From: Dipteronia dyeriana
Lineage: Eukaryota > Streptophyta > Magnoliopsida > Sapindales > Sapindaceae
Direction: 5' to 3'
NCBI GenBank assembly: GCA_032871835.1
Contig: CM065302.1
Span: 1,115,094 to 1,179,093 of the forward strand
DNA length: 64,000 nt
The number at the start of each line of letters is the position of its first letter. The first letter of the stretch is position 1. Of the stretch, positions 12,329 through 25,491 are shown one piece after another. Below the pieces are notes generated by a model. It did not search any database. It saw only the letters and a list, made by a program, of their open reading frames with translations, and had not been told where the DNA came from. A program made the position numbers and the translations under genes.

Positions 12329-13540
12329 ATATTGACACCCATAAAACTCATTAGTACACCCATATTTTATTAAAAAATTTAATTAAAAAAATATCCCGAT
12401 AAAAATGTACTAATAAGGACAAATTACTTTAATTAAAACTAAATCAAATACTATACACTCATTAATTACACTCATATCTTCAACAATATTTCTTTATTAA
12501 AACAAAAAAAAACTTACAATTTCAAAAAAAACTTATGATAAACCCTAATTAAACTCTAATTTTAGTTCAACTATCAAATTTTCTTATCATCACATGATTA
12601 GCATATTATTTTTGTCTTTCATTTATGTATAGTTATAAACCCTATCGATAAACAATTTATTTTTAAAGACAGTTGTAGATTTCAACAATTTTTTTAAGAT
12701 AGATGTAGATATCAATACGTTTTCTTTAAGATAGTTGTAGAAAAATAAAAGAATTCCAGATTGAAAATCTCTTGACCCCATATACAATTCAGTTCCACAT
12801 ATTCCGTTTTATAAAGCTCATACATTCGAGACATTTTAAAAAGAAAAGTAGATCATCATTAAAAGATGATTTGATTCTAAAAGTAATATGATTTTTTTTA
12901 TACTGGTATGATAATATTTTAAGAGTGTTATAATTAATATATATATAAATGAATATATTCATTTCAACGAGGATACTTTTAGCATTAGCATTAACATTAG
13001 TGCTAATAGTTATATTTATTTTTAAGGAGAGCTTCTTTTGACAATCTAATTTTTTTTTTTTTTTTCACTTCATTTCTGGAGATACTTCATTCTCAAAATT
13101 TAAATTTTAAAAAATTCTAAAGACACTTTTTTTTGTCCCTAGATTATCTTTTTTTATCTTTTAGGCACTCCTATTCTAAAAACACTCAATTTTAAACAAT
13201 AAATTTTTAAACACATTCCATTTTTTTTTAATAAAATTTATGGCGAACCATCGTATCCTTTGATACATTCGATGAGTAATCTTTTTTAAATTCAATTACT
13301 AAAAAAAAATTTATCTCTCCTAAATCATTAGATTAAATAATACATATTAAACACCATCTCCTAAATTTTTAATTACCATATTAAACTCTATCTCCTCAAA
13401 TACATATCTCTAATTTTCTATCTCCATTCTTTCTCAAACAAGACTAAAAGTTAAAAATATGCTTGACTATTAGGAACATTATAAATGTATATATTTAAAA
13501 AAAAAAACTCAAATAACAAGTACTTTGTTTATCAAATTTG
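11906..13540. repeat. Spacer of the peptide-gene tandem array (unit 1)
   Basis: AT-rich DNA that includes a (TA)n run at about 12283-12322 and, from about 12327, the left end of a TIR element (tattgacacccataaaac) whose right end lies only at about 36795. The spacer ends near 13533, where element DNA joins the right half of the MITE. The same spacer structure is at 25492-27110 and 27676-29280. No gene is seen. Confidence 0.65.
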
Positions 13541-13661
13541 GACAAAGTAGCATTTCTCAATCCTATCACATTTTCACCATAAAAAAGTGTGTATATATAC
13601 CCCATTATATTTCTTTAATGGACATATAAAAAAACAAAAACCACTCCACTTTCAAACAAGA

Positions 13662-13780
13662 ATAGAGAAACAATCAGTCAAATTGGTTTGCTTTGTAGTT
13701 CTTCTCATTATCGTAGCTGGTATTACTGATCTTTATTCACTCTTTTATTATTATTTTTTTATAAGTATTCACACTTTTAT

Positions 13781-13829
<49 letters not shown>

Positions 13830-14079
13830 TACATCGTAATCTGTTGATTAGTTGTTAAAATCAAAGCTAGAGATTCATTTCTATTGAATTGAAAGTGTGA
13901 CATTGATACCGATAGGTATGAGAATGGGAGAAGCTATTGAATGCGAACGGGACGAAGACTGTATTGGTCGTCTACACTGTGCCGGTTCTGTCCTTCCTAA
14001 ATGCCTTTCTGGCGTTTGTGGATGCTTACCACAGAAGAGACTACCGCCAGTGAATACTAGAAACGAACTCAATGTCTAA
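13662..14079 (+). pseudogene. Six-cysteine peptide gene 2 with lost start codon
   Basis: Same structure as its neighbours: exon 1 at 13662-13719, a 196-bp intron containing a (TA)n run, and exon 2 at 13916-14079. The usual ATG is ATA (aagaATAgagaaac), so the signal peptide has no AUG start. The TATA box (13592-13599), splice sites, six cysteines and stop are intact. Exon 2 encodes the ECERDEDC...CGCLPQKRLPP type, nearly the same as gene 5. Translation could only begin at the ATG codons that open exon 2 (MRMGEA), giving a non-secreted product, or at a near-cognate codon. The loss looks recent because the rest is undamaged. Confidence 0.75.
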
Positions 14080-15442
14080 AAATCAGTGATTTATGATTAA
14101 TAAATTTTATTTTTTGGTTTCTTTTTCAGATCTCTACATTTAATTTATATGGTCACATTCTATCTGATTTATCCTTATCATTGATTACATCAATCAAAAG
14201 TTCAAAACTATTAATGGCCAAAAGCAGTTTCACAATATAAACAGAGTAATAATCTCGGTCCTTTATAATTTTGTATAATTGAGGGAAACTGAATAACAGA
14301 TAATTGAAATAATATTTTTAAATAAAATAATATTTTAATTTATAAATTATTAAACTAAAAATATTCAAAATTAATTTTAAATAAATCTATAGATTTATAT
14401 TGTTTTTAAATCTATGATTTATTTATCATTATTTTATTATTATTATTATATATATATATAATATTGATATTGACACCCATAAAACTTATTAGTACACCCA
14501 TATTTAATTAAAAAAATATATATCCCGATAGAAATTTACTAATAAGAACAAATTACTTTAATTAAAAATGAATCAAATATTATATACACTCATTAATTAT
14601 ACGCATATCTTCAACTATATTTCTTTATTAAAACAAAAAATGTACCTTTTGGGAAAAAAAAACTTATGATAAATCCTAAGATACGATAAACCCTAATTAA
14701 ATTCTAAGTTTAGTTCAAGTATCAAAATTTATCATCATCACATGATTAACATATTGTTTTTGTCTTTCTTTTATATATAGTTATGAACTCTATCGATAAC
14801 CAATTTTTTTTTAAGATAGCTGTAGGTATCAACATTTTTTTTTAAGATAGTTGTTGATATCATTAAGTTTTTTTTTTTAGAATAGCTGTATAAAAATAAA
14901 AGAATTTAATATTGAAGATTTCTTGACCCCTTATACAATTTAGGACGAACCATCGTAGCCTTTTTATACATCTGATGAGTGATATTATTTTAATTCAATT
15001 ATCAAAAAAAAAATTATATCTCTTAAATCATTAGATTAAATATTACATATTAAACACTCTCTCCTAAAATTTTAATTACTATATTAAACTCTATCTCATC
15101 CAATACATATCTCTAATTTTTTATCTCCATTCTTTCTCAAACAAGACTAACAGTTAAGAATATGCTTGATTTTTAGGAACAGTATAATGTATATATTAAA
15201 AACAAAAACTCAAAAAACAAGTACCCTATTTTTTTTAAAAAAATTTGAAATATGAAAATGTTTTTTGTTACTTTTGTAGGTATGTAATTGCCTAGAGAGT
15301 TTTAATTCTTTCATTAGTCTTAGAAATTCTGAGTTTAATTGAATTTGCTTGCAACAAATCAAGTTTTTATATATCTATTTTTTTATAAAAAAAACAATGT
15401 ATATGTATTGACATTTTCATATATATATATATATATGATCGA

Positions 15443-15605
15443 GTAATGTTAGGCTTCCCATTTTTTTTAAAATTTCTTAACAAATGATATTGACACAGAA
15501 GATGTCAACATCTTGTAAATCATGAGATTATGTGGGGAGTGATGTTATGTTGACACTTAACGTGCCAACACCATTTGGAAAAAAAAATAGCAAGTCTAGC
15601 ATTAC
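15443..15605. mobile_element. Short hairpin MITE
   Basis: Terminal inverted repeats GTAATGTTAGGCTTCCCATT and, at the right, AGCAAGTCTAGCATTAC with long T/A runs between. Inside are gatgtcaacatc and gttgacac words that also pair. A copy of the same family sits at 16408-16587. Confidence 0.65.
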
Positions 15606-16374
15606 AATATATATATATTACTGTTAGTAAAAAACTGAAATATTCATAAGTTTTGTTTTCTTTGACTATTAATCAAAGATTGATCGAAAAATTATGGAGA
15701 TACATTTTTTTCTGAAAAAATGGAGAGAAAATAATTAGGATAGAGTGTTTAATATGGTAATAACATATTTAGAAGAGGGAATTTAATATGGTAATTAGGA
15801 TAGAGTGCCCTTTTTTTTTTTTACACTTCATTTCTAATGACACTCCATTCTAAAAATTCAAATTAAAAAAAAAAAATCTAAAGAGACTTTTTTTTATTCC
15901 TAGATTATCCATTTTATCTTTTAGCACTTCGATTCTAAAGACATTCCATTTAAAAATATATATTATTTTAAAAAAATTATCTTTCCTAAATAATTAGATT
16001 AAATATTACATATTAAACATTTTCTCCTAAATTTTAAATTACCATATTAAACTCACTCTCCTCCATTACATATCTCTAATTTTCTATCTCTATTTTTTCT
16101 CAAGCAAGACTAATAGTTAAGAATATGCTTGATTTTTTAGGTACCGTATATGTATTTATTAAAAAATAAAAAACTCAAAAAACAAGAGCCATGTTTTTCA
16201 AAAAAAAAATCGAAATATGAAAATACTTTTTGTTACTTTTGTAGGTACATAATTGCCTACAGAACTTTCATTTTTTTCATTAGTCTTATAAATTCTGAAT
16301 TTAATTGAATCTGATTGCAACAAATAAAGTTTTTATATTTCTATTTAAAAAAAAACAATGTATGTGTATTGACA

Positions 16375-16405
<31 letters not shown>

Positions 16406-16407
16406 GA

Positions 16408-16587
16408 GTAATGTTAGACTACCCAATTTTTTTTCCAAATTTATTCACAAATGAATTTGGCACAGGAGGTGTCAACGTCTTGGAAATCATGAGATTGTAA
16501 ATCATGAGATTATATGATGATTGATGTGATGTTGACACTTCACGTGCCAACACCATTTGGGAAAAAAATTGGCAAGTCTAGTATTAC
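16408..16587. mobile_element. Short hairpin MITE
   Basis: Second member of the 15443-15605 family (gtaatgttagactacccaat ... ggcaagtctagtattac), following a (TA)n run. About 180 bp, non-coding. Confidence 0.6.
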
Positions 16588-17655
16588 TATATATAAAAAT
16601 TTTGATTTCTCTGACTATTAATCTGTGATTGATCTAAAAAATATGGAGATATGCATTTTTTTTTAAAAAAAATGGAGAGAGAGATAGTAATTAAGATAGA
16701 GTGTTTAATATGGTAATAACAGATTTATGAGAGAGTTTTATAGGTAATATTTAATCTAATGATTTATGAGGAGTGATGCTATCGGCACATCTACCACAGA
16801 ACTATTTATGCCCCAATTTTTAAATTATTTAGTATTTTTTTTTCTTTATCAAATTACCTAAACAGTCATACAATTTTTATTAAAAAAATCTTGTACAAAC
16901 TAAAACTAATAAAACATCACTTTCCTTATTAAAAACCTTAATGACAAAAGCTTTAATGACAAAAGTTATTTCAAATCATTGAATATTTACTATTTTTATT
17001 TATATTTTCTTTCAGATCTCAATATCTTGTTTTTTATGTTTAGTATTTATTGATTTATTACTACTTTTGTTTAAATTTTCTTTCAGATCTCGATCTCATG
17101 TTTACCAGGTTTAATTAGTATTAATTAATTTGATTGTCTCACATGTTTGTTTTATTTTTCTTCTTAAATTCCAGATCCATTTTTGCTACTTTTTTTTCTT
17201 TCGATTTATTTTATTTCAGAACTTCTAGGTATACTATAATTTGTATCAGTTCTTTTGTATATTTTATTCTGGATCTTCCAAATTTTGTTTAATGTTATTT
17301 ATATATAAAAAAACGAAATTGCACTAAAAAAAACTAATCTCTGACAAAACTAAATCACACCAAAACTCTAACTCAATCGCTAAAAAAAAAACCATCAGAC
17401 GATTAATATCACATTCATAGTCTACTACCAACAATCCAACTGACTACCAAAAAAGCATTACATCTAATAAAGATGGTTTTACCATGAAATAAGAAGAAAA
17501 CACAAGTCTTGTGAATGAATATAAGAAAACTATATATAAAGATTCGAGATGAAGTGTATTTTTATTTTTATTTTTTGAAAAAGATATGGGTTGTATTAAG
17601 TTTGAAAAATAAGTAAAATGGTAATCAAGGAAATAAATCAAAAAAATAATAATAA

Positions 17656-18386
17656 GAGTGATGATATTGACACCCGTCAAAAACTGTATGTACACTCCTT
17701 TTGTAACTACACCGCAAAAATATTTTAAAAATCTATGTTTTGTAAAAAACCTCACTTAATACCAAAAATACCCTTTCTTTAATTTTATTATATTATATTT
17801 TTATTAGCACACCCCATTATTTTGTTATCTAAACAGATTTATTTAAAAAAATATTATTTTATCTCTGTTTTATTCAAATAAATAATTTATGTCTTAAAAA
17901 AATTCTAACTCCTGTAAAAGCATTTGATGTCACTAAAAAAATTGTTTGAAAAAAAAATCTTATCATCGCATTAAAACTTAATTCTTTAATTTTTTTTAAG
18001 CTCAAAATTCTTCAATTCCACAATTGAAAAACTGTATAGTGTATCTCAATTGCTTTAATCCTAAGAAAGTTATAGAAAGTTTATTATTGGTATTGATTTT
18101 TATTTCACTCAATTATAGCATTAAATTGTTGGTCAACTCAATCAATTTATATTCCTTAAAAGAAATTGAAATTAATATTTAAAATAAAAGTTAGGGTTTG
18201 ATAAAATAGAAAGATTTTTATTATCATATTAAACAATTATGCCAAGTTTGGCACACCGGATTGGACTGGGATTGGACGATTTTAGTCCCAATCCGGTGTT
18301 TGATGTTGTTTTGGATATGGGATTAGTAATCCTAAAAACAAAATTAGTCTAATGTTTGTGGGATTAAATAAACTCACCTCTCACCC
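17656..18386. mobile_element. Truncated MULE with left part of Harbinger-like insert (unit 1)
   Basis: Starts with the MULE terminus GAGTGATGATATTGACACCC preceded by aataataataa. Continues into the Harbinger-like left end near 18240 and breaks at ctcacccc|ctcgaag (about 18387). The break is identical to that at 684, so both copies inherited one deletion. Confidence 0.75.
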
Positions 18387-19005
18387 CCTCGAAGTCGATC
18401 TCAATCTCATACTTCCAAACATATCTCACGTCTCCAGGAAGTCTCTGCATTGGTGAATTCCATTTGGTAACCATTGGAAAATTCGAGTCATATCCAACAA
18501 TCCTCCATTATGACGAGAATTCTCAAAACTTTGTCCATAACTATGATTCTCAACATCGAGAATCAACATACCCATCCCGAGGTATAACCTCTTAAGAAAA
18601 CCCTTCCTAAGATTTCACCGACACATGTCAAAATTTACCTTACTTAAAATTATGGTGCAACTCCTCACGTTAGGTTCTTAGGGAGTTCGTTTAGACTTCA
18701 ACATCATTGTCCACCACACACCTTACATCACCTCCTAACCAATGTCTGTGCATAATTGTGGACCCGCTACTAGTAACACATCCTCTTTTATGGCAACTAG
18801 TGGTCAAGCCATGAGAATGTTTATGCCACTTTAGAGGGTATCACTGTAGTTGTCATACTCAAGAGAGATAAATGGTGGGAATGGAGATGAAAATCATCCC
18901 CAAATTGAAATTTTGATGTGGATAAGAGGGCCTCCCCCATCCTCATTCCCCTATGAATATATTGAAATGGGGATGTTCCCCATTTCCCCAAAAACTTTAT
19001 AAATA

Positions 19006-19050
<45 letters not shown>

Positions 19051-20702
19051 TTTTTAATTATTTGAAAAACTAAATATATAAACCAATTTTACTCTTTGAA
19101 AACACCATAAATCTAAAGTTGTCTTGGTTGAAACTTTGAATTATTGAAATATTTAATGGATTTTCTTTTGTATTTGTAATGCACTAATGGATTTTATTTT
19201 GCATTTGTAATGGATTTTTTTTTAATTTGTAATTTTCAGCCAAACGGGGAAATGAAAAAATGGAGAAACATGGAAACAGGGAAACGGGGAAAAATGGAGA
19301 AACACGGGGAAAATAGAGAATAGATGGAGATACGTCCCCCTAAAATTCCCAATCCCCATCCCCATTTTCACCAAATGGGGAAATGGGGAAGGATGGGGAA
19401 CGGTTTGAGAAGTAAGGATAGGAACGAGGGAACCTATATCCATTCCCATTTTCCCAATGTGCAACCCTACTCCCAGTCATCATAACTCATCACAGGTGTT
19501 CCAGAACTAGTACCAATCGTTTCTTTGTTAGAATCTCCAAAGCCTTCAGGGTTCGTAGAGGTTGACTTGTCCTTCAACGCCTTGTGTAAACCATATTGGA
19601 TTAGCAAATATTTAACTTGAACTTGCCACAAGCCAAAGTTAATCTTTCCATTGAACTTCTCAACCTTGAATCTCATCATTTTTGCCATAACAGTTTGTTA
19701 AGACCACTATTAAGCAACCAGGCTCTGACACCAACTGTTAGCGAACAGTGTCACTACTCAGAAGCGTCGTCGAATAGAACCCAAACAAACAATAGTAAAA
19801 AAATTAAGATGAAAGAAGAAAATAAATCCAATCACACACAATACAAAAATTTACATGGAAACCCAAATCGAAAAAAAACCACTGCCGTCAGGACGATAAA
19901 AGAAAGTTTCAATATGTAGAAAATTGTTACATCTACACACTCAGGATTCTCTTTTTTTATTACCCTAAACTCAATTACACCCAATGCTCTCTTTGAGATC
20001 TCTCTAATATTTGCTAATTTGCTCCACCACAATAAACTAGCTATTATGGTCTATTTATATGAATTATATGGAGTTTAATTCAAAAGAAAATCCTACTCTT
20101 ATACATATAAAAATTACGTGTTCCATAATAATACTATTTACTATTTATGACAAGTCTTCTTGAAAATAAGAAATCTTTTTCTTTTAAGAACCTCCAGAAA
20201 CAAATTATTTCTCTTTCCATTAATATCTCCTGATTCAACGTGTGATTATGATTGACTATGGTTCAAGTTACAGTTGACCACCTGTTTCCTAAACCATGTT
20301 AAAATTGACGGCTCAAAAAACCGCGATCCATACGCCGCATCACCAGGTCATGACCGATGTCCCGATCGTTGTTTCACTGATGTGCCAACCACAATGTAAC
20401 TCACATCGGTTTCTACTGGAATGGGACCGATGTGATACCGCTGTCATAATTCACAGCGGTGACACATCGGTTTTTGTTGCTTTCCATTTCTTCAGTTTTT
20501 CAGGTCTTCCAGCCTCACTTAAACTCGATCTCATACTTTCAAACATATCACACGTCTCAAAGAAGTCTCTGTATTAGTGAATCTCGTTTGATAACCATTG
20601 GAAAGTTCTTGCTATATCTAACACCAAGTTCGTCCTTCCACCAGCTAAGCTAGAGTTCTGATGGTTGGCCACAATGTAATTGCCAAGATTAGAACCAAAG
20701 AT
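18387..20702 (-). mobile_element. Degenerate Ty1-copia-like LTR element (unit 1)
   Basis: Duplicate of 684-2987. The PBS is at 19722-19733 (minus TGGTGTCAGAGC), the 5' LTR starts at about 19736 and the gag fragment is at 19467-19688. The 3' LTR is truncated at the left. A (TA)n run at about 19014-19046 differs in length from the other copies. Confidence 0.7.
19467..19688 (-). pseudogene. Copia gag N-terminal fragment
   Basis: Second copy of the 73-codon gag start (MAKMMRFKVEKFNG), the same residues as at 1751-1972. Truncated by the same G-rich insertion. Confidence 0.75.
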
Positions 20703-20754
20703 TTGGGTTTCATCCCAAGCATTAGACCACCAAGGCAACCACCTCGTGGTTTGG
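20703..20754 (-). mobile_element. SINE 5' head (unit 1)
   Basis: Same A-box-like head as at 2988-3039, between the LTR element and the flank ttagatacaaattgag. Confidence 0.5.
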
Positions 20755-20844
20755 TTAGATACAAATTGAGACACCATTTTTTAACAGATGATTTGAATCC
20801 ATATAATATTACTCTTTGTGTAATCCCACGTTAGTACGATTAAT

Positions 20845-22720
20845 ATGTAATTAATAAACTCTAAAGATTATCCCTTAATCCCTAGGAAAGAGTAAAGCTT
20901 AATCCACGTATTCTAAAGTACCATTACCAGTAAAGTGGACGGACTAGTCAATCATTTACTTTCAACACATAAAGTTGCAGTTCAATGTGTGTTTGTGAGT
21001 GTATTAAGTTGTGTAATAAGCTAGATTCTTAAGTTTTCAGAAGAGACATCATTTTACAATGACAAATAAAAATTCTTAATACATTATTGGCAACTAGAGA
21101 GTAAACAGAAGCTATAAGCTTGAAACTATTACACGACTAAAATTATATAAAGATGATTGACTCCTCACCGTAGCAAAGGCAGTTGGTTCAAAATGGTTGA
21201 TTGAGTCGAGCACTCAAAATTATATTTCTCATCAACACATGCTGAAAATAGAGAAAACTACATAGAAATGCTAATAGCCTAATATCATTGGAAATGTATG
21301 TAATTTCATATCAGAAATATGAACAGATAAGCAATATTTCATTATTTTGGACATATTGTTCTACATTAACAGCCAAAAATGTAAATTTTGGAAAATAGAA
21401 GTAATCCCGAAGCTTATCTGATACACAATAAATAAATCTTGATCTAATTTTCTTTGGAAACTAATAAATTACTTAAAACTTCATCCATTAAATATGCATG
21501 ACGAAAAATGATTACCGATGGATTTGGACACTGGGAGGGACAGGATAAACAACCAGACCAATTCGGGACCATTGGTTAGAGGGCAATGATTTGTGTTTGA
21601 ATCTTCTCTTATAAACCCTTTTATCGAGAATCATTTTCCTTACACATACCTAATTCAGTTGCATTAAAAACTCATCAAGACCAACTCAAGAAGCAATCCT
21701 TCCTTCTGTATCTACATATTTCAAGTGGTTCAACAGGTTCAATTTAGGTTGTTCCATCGGAACATGAGTATGTTCATACGAGGAGTAAAAAAAATGTTTT
21801 CTGCAGGTTACAGGTCTTCCACATCAAGGGAAAAGTGAAACAGTTTCCAAGAATAAATAAAGAAATAAACTCTCCCTGTCAAGTAAAATGTTTCGCCAAA
21901 ACAACAAAAAAAATTGACAAATTCACAAGCATAAGGAAAAAAAACCTTTCAATGATTTCTTTTAGTTGATACTGTTTGGCAAATTGTTCTCCCGTTTGGC
22001 AAACATAAATGTACAACACCAGAGAGACAACAAGAGAAGAAAAAAAGAGGAAAACATAAGAGACCAAATTGCAATATTATTCATTTCAAACAAAAAAAAG
22101 GCTTACAATATTAACCATGTTCAACCAATGCAAGTTGAAAATTAACAAAATAATTGTAGACACTATACCTATTAGTCTAATGATGTACAAAGACAATCGA
22201 TGCGGAAACAAAAACAGCATTAATGCACTTTTATGAGCAACACATGCAATCTGTGGTATAAGAGCAAATGTGATTTAAAATTATATTTCCAATCAAATTA
22301 GTACGAAATCTTAGAGGTAAATAGATCGAAATTAAGACATGAAACAAAAATTTACGCAATGATAAACTGTTAACACTTATGTATTTTAGACCAATAGGTA
22401 CATTAATACCCAAATAGCCAAAGAAAAATACTTATATATCACAAATAGACAAATAAAGAAGAAACAAATGATTAACATATTAATTTGTTTCCAATCCAAA
22501 GTAAAAAAACATTGATTTATCATTTATTTAGTGTAAGGAAAAAATTTAATATAAGACCTCAGTATCCTATAAAGAACTAAATTAGTCTCTTCCTTAAATA
22601 ATATCATTCTACCATTTTTTTTACCTTGAATTTCACCAAAGCTCTATAACAATCTTAAATATAATATTATAAAAATGCCTTCAAACTCAAATACAGACAA
22701 TGAGTTCTCACCAAATAACA
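20845..22720. other. Non-coding AT-rich stretch, no gene seen
   Basis: Duplicate of 3130-4990 with scattered single-base differences. Nothing recognisable as gene, RNA or element end. Confidence 0.5.
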
Positions 22721-22726
22721 GTGATC

Positions 22727-23251
22727 TTAATCTTGTTCGCAAAACATAGCAAGGCTGATGTACATTCTTTCACCTGTTACAACGAAGCAAGTACCTCTCG
22801 AAAGTGAATGAGCTGACCATAGGCTTTCTCTTTTTTGATTCCCTATCGATGCAGTGTCAACTCGAATGATTCTTAAAACAAAAGAAATCAATTTTCCAAA
22901 ATAGAGAGAGTGTTTGAAACAAAAAGAAACCCATCTGGGTGTTTCACTTACAGTTTGTGAAGAGAAGATTTAGAGTTAGATTGCAGTGCGTTAGGGATTG
23001 AAGCAACCAAACCATCTGGGTCTCTAAACATGAAGGTCAAATTTCAATGAACCTACATTTTTCTCTGGTATCATGCATTTATTTTTATGATTCAAAGTTC
23101 ATAGCAGATCGTCTATTGAAGAAGAGAGAGCGACAAGTTTGACTGCAGCGAGATCGGCTTCGTCAAAAGAGTAAGCAGAGTTGAGAGTGGCGACACGGGC
23201 GAAAATAACTTGAAGCAACTCTTGTTGTGTGTAGTTGATAAACACGTCGTT
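22727..23251 (-). pseudogene. 3' part of an unidentified host gene, second copy
   Basis: Same three exon-like blocks as at 5012-5536, at about 23251-23113, 23023-22952 and 22871-22727. The frames and splice signals stay intact. One replacement is visible in the last block (AMFSEQD reads AMFCEQD here). The 5' side again ends at the retroelement-like repeat. Confidence 0.5.
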
Positions 23252-23258
23252 GCGATGT

Positions 23259-23862
23259 CATCAAATATGAACATTTAAGTTCGGTCTCGCAAGCCGCAAG
23301 TCACAGAGACTAGCACAACGGCAAGTAAGGGATCATTCCATAGGGAGGTGGGATTCACCGACCGTCTCTCAGTTCTAGCTATTATTACAACACGCCGAGC
23401 GGGCTCGTGTGTTGTGTGTGCTGAAAAGTGAATAGTAATATAACTAAATAAATTACATAAATAATATATACAATGATAGATGGAATGGAGATATGCATGA
23501 AATATGGTTACACTATGGAAACGACTCAACTATGACAATCTTCCTAATTATGTGCTAGACTCACCTAGTCCCTCAAATGTGCAAGTATATAATAGGCTTG
23601 TATCCCTTTAATTAATCTCTAATCTCTCTCAATGTCTTAGAGATTGCATCCACGCATACAAAGTACGCATGAATCCATTAAGTGCTTTGGGAAATACACA
23701 CGAACCATGTACAGCGACAACCTAGTGGTTCTAACACTTTCTACTCATATACACAGGAGTTAGTTAGGCATGTAATGCGCAACCGCGTGGGCCATACTAC
23801 ATCCAATGATTCATTCACGACGCTAACCAAATACGGGATGTCAACCAAGTGAAAGCATTAGG
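23259..23862. repeat. Truncated retroelement-like repeat (unit 2)
   Basis: Matches 5544-6147 and stops at gaaagcattag, where the deletion joins it to gagacgatctgtaaaa. The second repeat copy and the 480-bp pair of unit 1 are absent here. Confidence 0.65.
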
Positions 23863-24815
23863 AGACGATCTGTAAAATGAGAGGGTCTGGAGAGAATCGT
23901 AGATGGATAATGAGAGGGGAGAGACAAAGTTTTGTTTTGATTAAGTAAGAAACCGGTGTAACCGGTTGATGGTGAATTGGTCTTTTCTGATTTTCCCTTT
24001 CAACCGGTTAATATTTTTCAAAAAATTGTGTTATTTTTTTATTGTCTTCAAACTTGTTGAAACATATGGTGTACGGTACAACATATCACCCTTTTCTATA
24101 TATATATATATATATATCTTTTCTAGTATAACAATCAATTTTGATATTGAACGAGTTGGGGTCTGATAGAACCCGTTGAGATCAAATTGTAGTGTACAAC
24201 TCTCCATACATGCTTGTAAATCGTGGTGGGACTCGAATACACCACACTCAGATTGAGCTAATGTTGGTTCTATAATATTACAAAACTATTTATATATATA
24301 ATTGGATTATATGATATGATCAAATTTATTGAGCAACTATCATGACTGATAAATTAAGTAGACTCAGAACGTCTAATCAGTACTACAATTTGAGACTGCT
24401 ATAGTTCCTTGCATGCGCTTTCGAACAATTAAAGAAACTCATTTGCCTTTCTATAATACCTAGTAATAGATGCTAATAATAATAATAATAATCTTTCATC
24501 ATAAATATGGTAAAATTTGTGAATTAATACCGAATCAAATTGACTAGAATCTGCAAAGTTAATAAAACAATTGTAATTGTGACAAAAATAAGATGGACAA
24601 TGTAGTTGGTTGTTTAAGCTGTGATGCAAGTTTTACATTTTCACATCATGATAGTTAAATAATAAGATTCGTATCGTCTCATTACTATAGTCAAAGAATC
24701 TCATCAGTTTTTATGTAATATCTATTAATGTATACATGCGGCTGTATGTATTATTTCTATTATTTTTTATGTTTTTATACTACCAAAAGATAAAACCAAT
24801 CAAATCCTATCCAAT
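23863..24815. other. Upstream flank of peptide cluster in unit 2, non-coding
   Basis: Matches 10222-11246 with a shorter (TA)n run (about 24097-24117) and a deletion near 24460. No gene is seen. Confidence 0.5.
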
Positions 24816-24962
24816 AATGTTACTTTGTCTAAATTTGGTACCTATATGATGTGGCAACACTGTAATCTATTCATTTAAATTGTATTAGATTTGTATGATT
24901 TAAATGGATGGATTGGAATATTGCCATACCATTTGGATACCAAATTTAGGTAAAGTAACATT
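24816..24962. mobile_element. MITE upstream of peptide gene 3
   Basis: Copy of the 11247 MITE, 15 bp longer in its left half (cctatatgatgtggc is present), which is closer to the copy at 57885. Terminal inverted repeats aatgttactttg / taaagtaacatt. Confidence 0.65.
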
Positions 24963-25110
24963 ATTCAATCCTATCACATGCATCACAAGATGCAATATGA
25001 TGACCAAAAACATTCACTCACTCGAAAAAGTGTATATATATATATATACCCCGTTATATTTCTTTAATGGACATATAAAAAAACAAAAACCACTCCTCTT
25101 TCAAACAATA

Positions 25111-25491
25111 ATGGAGAAACAATCTGTCAAATTGGCTTGCTTCGTAGTTCTTCTCATCATCGCTGCTGGTATTACCAACCTTTATTCACTCTTTTATTAA
25201 AAAAACAATTATAAGTTTTCACTCTTTTATTTTATATATATTACATCGTAATCTGTTGTTTAGTTTTTAAAATCAAATCTAGAGATTCATTTCTATTGAA
25301 TTGAAAGTGTGACATTGATACCTATAGGTATGAGAATGGGAGAAGCTATTAAATGCGAACGGGATGAAGACTGTGATGGTCGTCTACACTGTGCCGGTTC
25401 TGTCCTTCCTCAATGCCTTTCTGGCGTTTGTGGATGCTTACCACCGAAGAGACAACCCCCAGCGAATACTAGAAATGAACCCAACGTCTAA
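25111..25491 (+). CDS. Secreted six-cysteine peptide, gene 3 (first of unit 2)
   Basis: Exons 25111-25168 and 25328-25491 with a 159-bp phase-1 intron encode 73 residues. It differs from gene 1 by one residue (the loop after the second cysteine reads DGRLH rather than NGRLH). The signal peptide is VKLACFVVLLIIAAG; the mature part has KCERDEDC and the tail PPKRQPPANTRN. A TATA run lies at about 25033-25046, the ATG follows tcaaacaata, and AATAAA follows the stop. It is the allelic-position partner of gene 1 after the large duplication. Confidence 0.85.

Larger units (their letters stand above)
14080..17655. mobile_element. Left part of nested DNA transposons (unit 1)
   Basis: From about 14462 (gatattgacacccataaaac) this is the outer TIR element seen whole at about 30312-36795 in unit 2. 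At about 14945 some 1.44 kb is missing relative to unit 2, including the Harbinger insertion site. Two small MITEs lie inside, and from 16771 (gagtgatgct) the hAT-like element starts. The right ends of both large elements are gone through the deletion at 18387. AT-rich, no gene. Confidence 0.65.
3130..20844. repeat. Large tandem duplication unit 1 (17.7 kb)
   Basis: The sequence after gtacgattaat at 3129 reappears after the same word at 20844, and the last copy of that word, at 40723, runs into different DNA (tgtggacccgtcgg). These three points define tandem-unit junctions. Unit 1 contains peptide loci 1 and 2. Compared with unit 2 it keeps about 4.07 kb (roughly 6148-10221) and lacks one peptide gene, about 1.44 kb around the Harbinger element and about 2.66 kb at 18387. 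Aligned parts look more than 98 percent identical by eye. Confidence 0.85.

Noticed and set aside
13587..13847. Longer frame upstream of gene 2 that would rescue its start
   Set aside because: It begins with GTG inside the TATA-box region, before the likely transcript start, so it is not a credible plant start codon.
13881..14072. Minus-strand open frames opposite exon 2 (also 29683-29874)
   Set aside because: They mirror the sense coding exon, have no signal or splice support, and are absent from copies with small changes.
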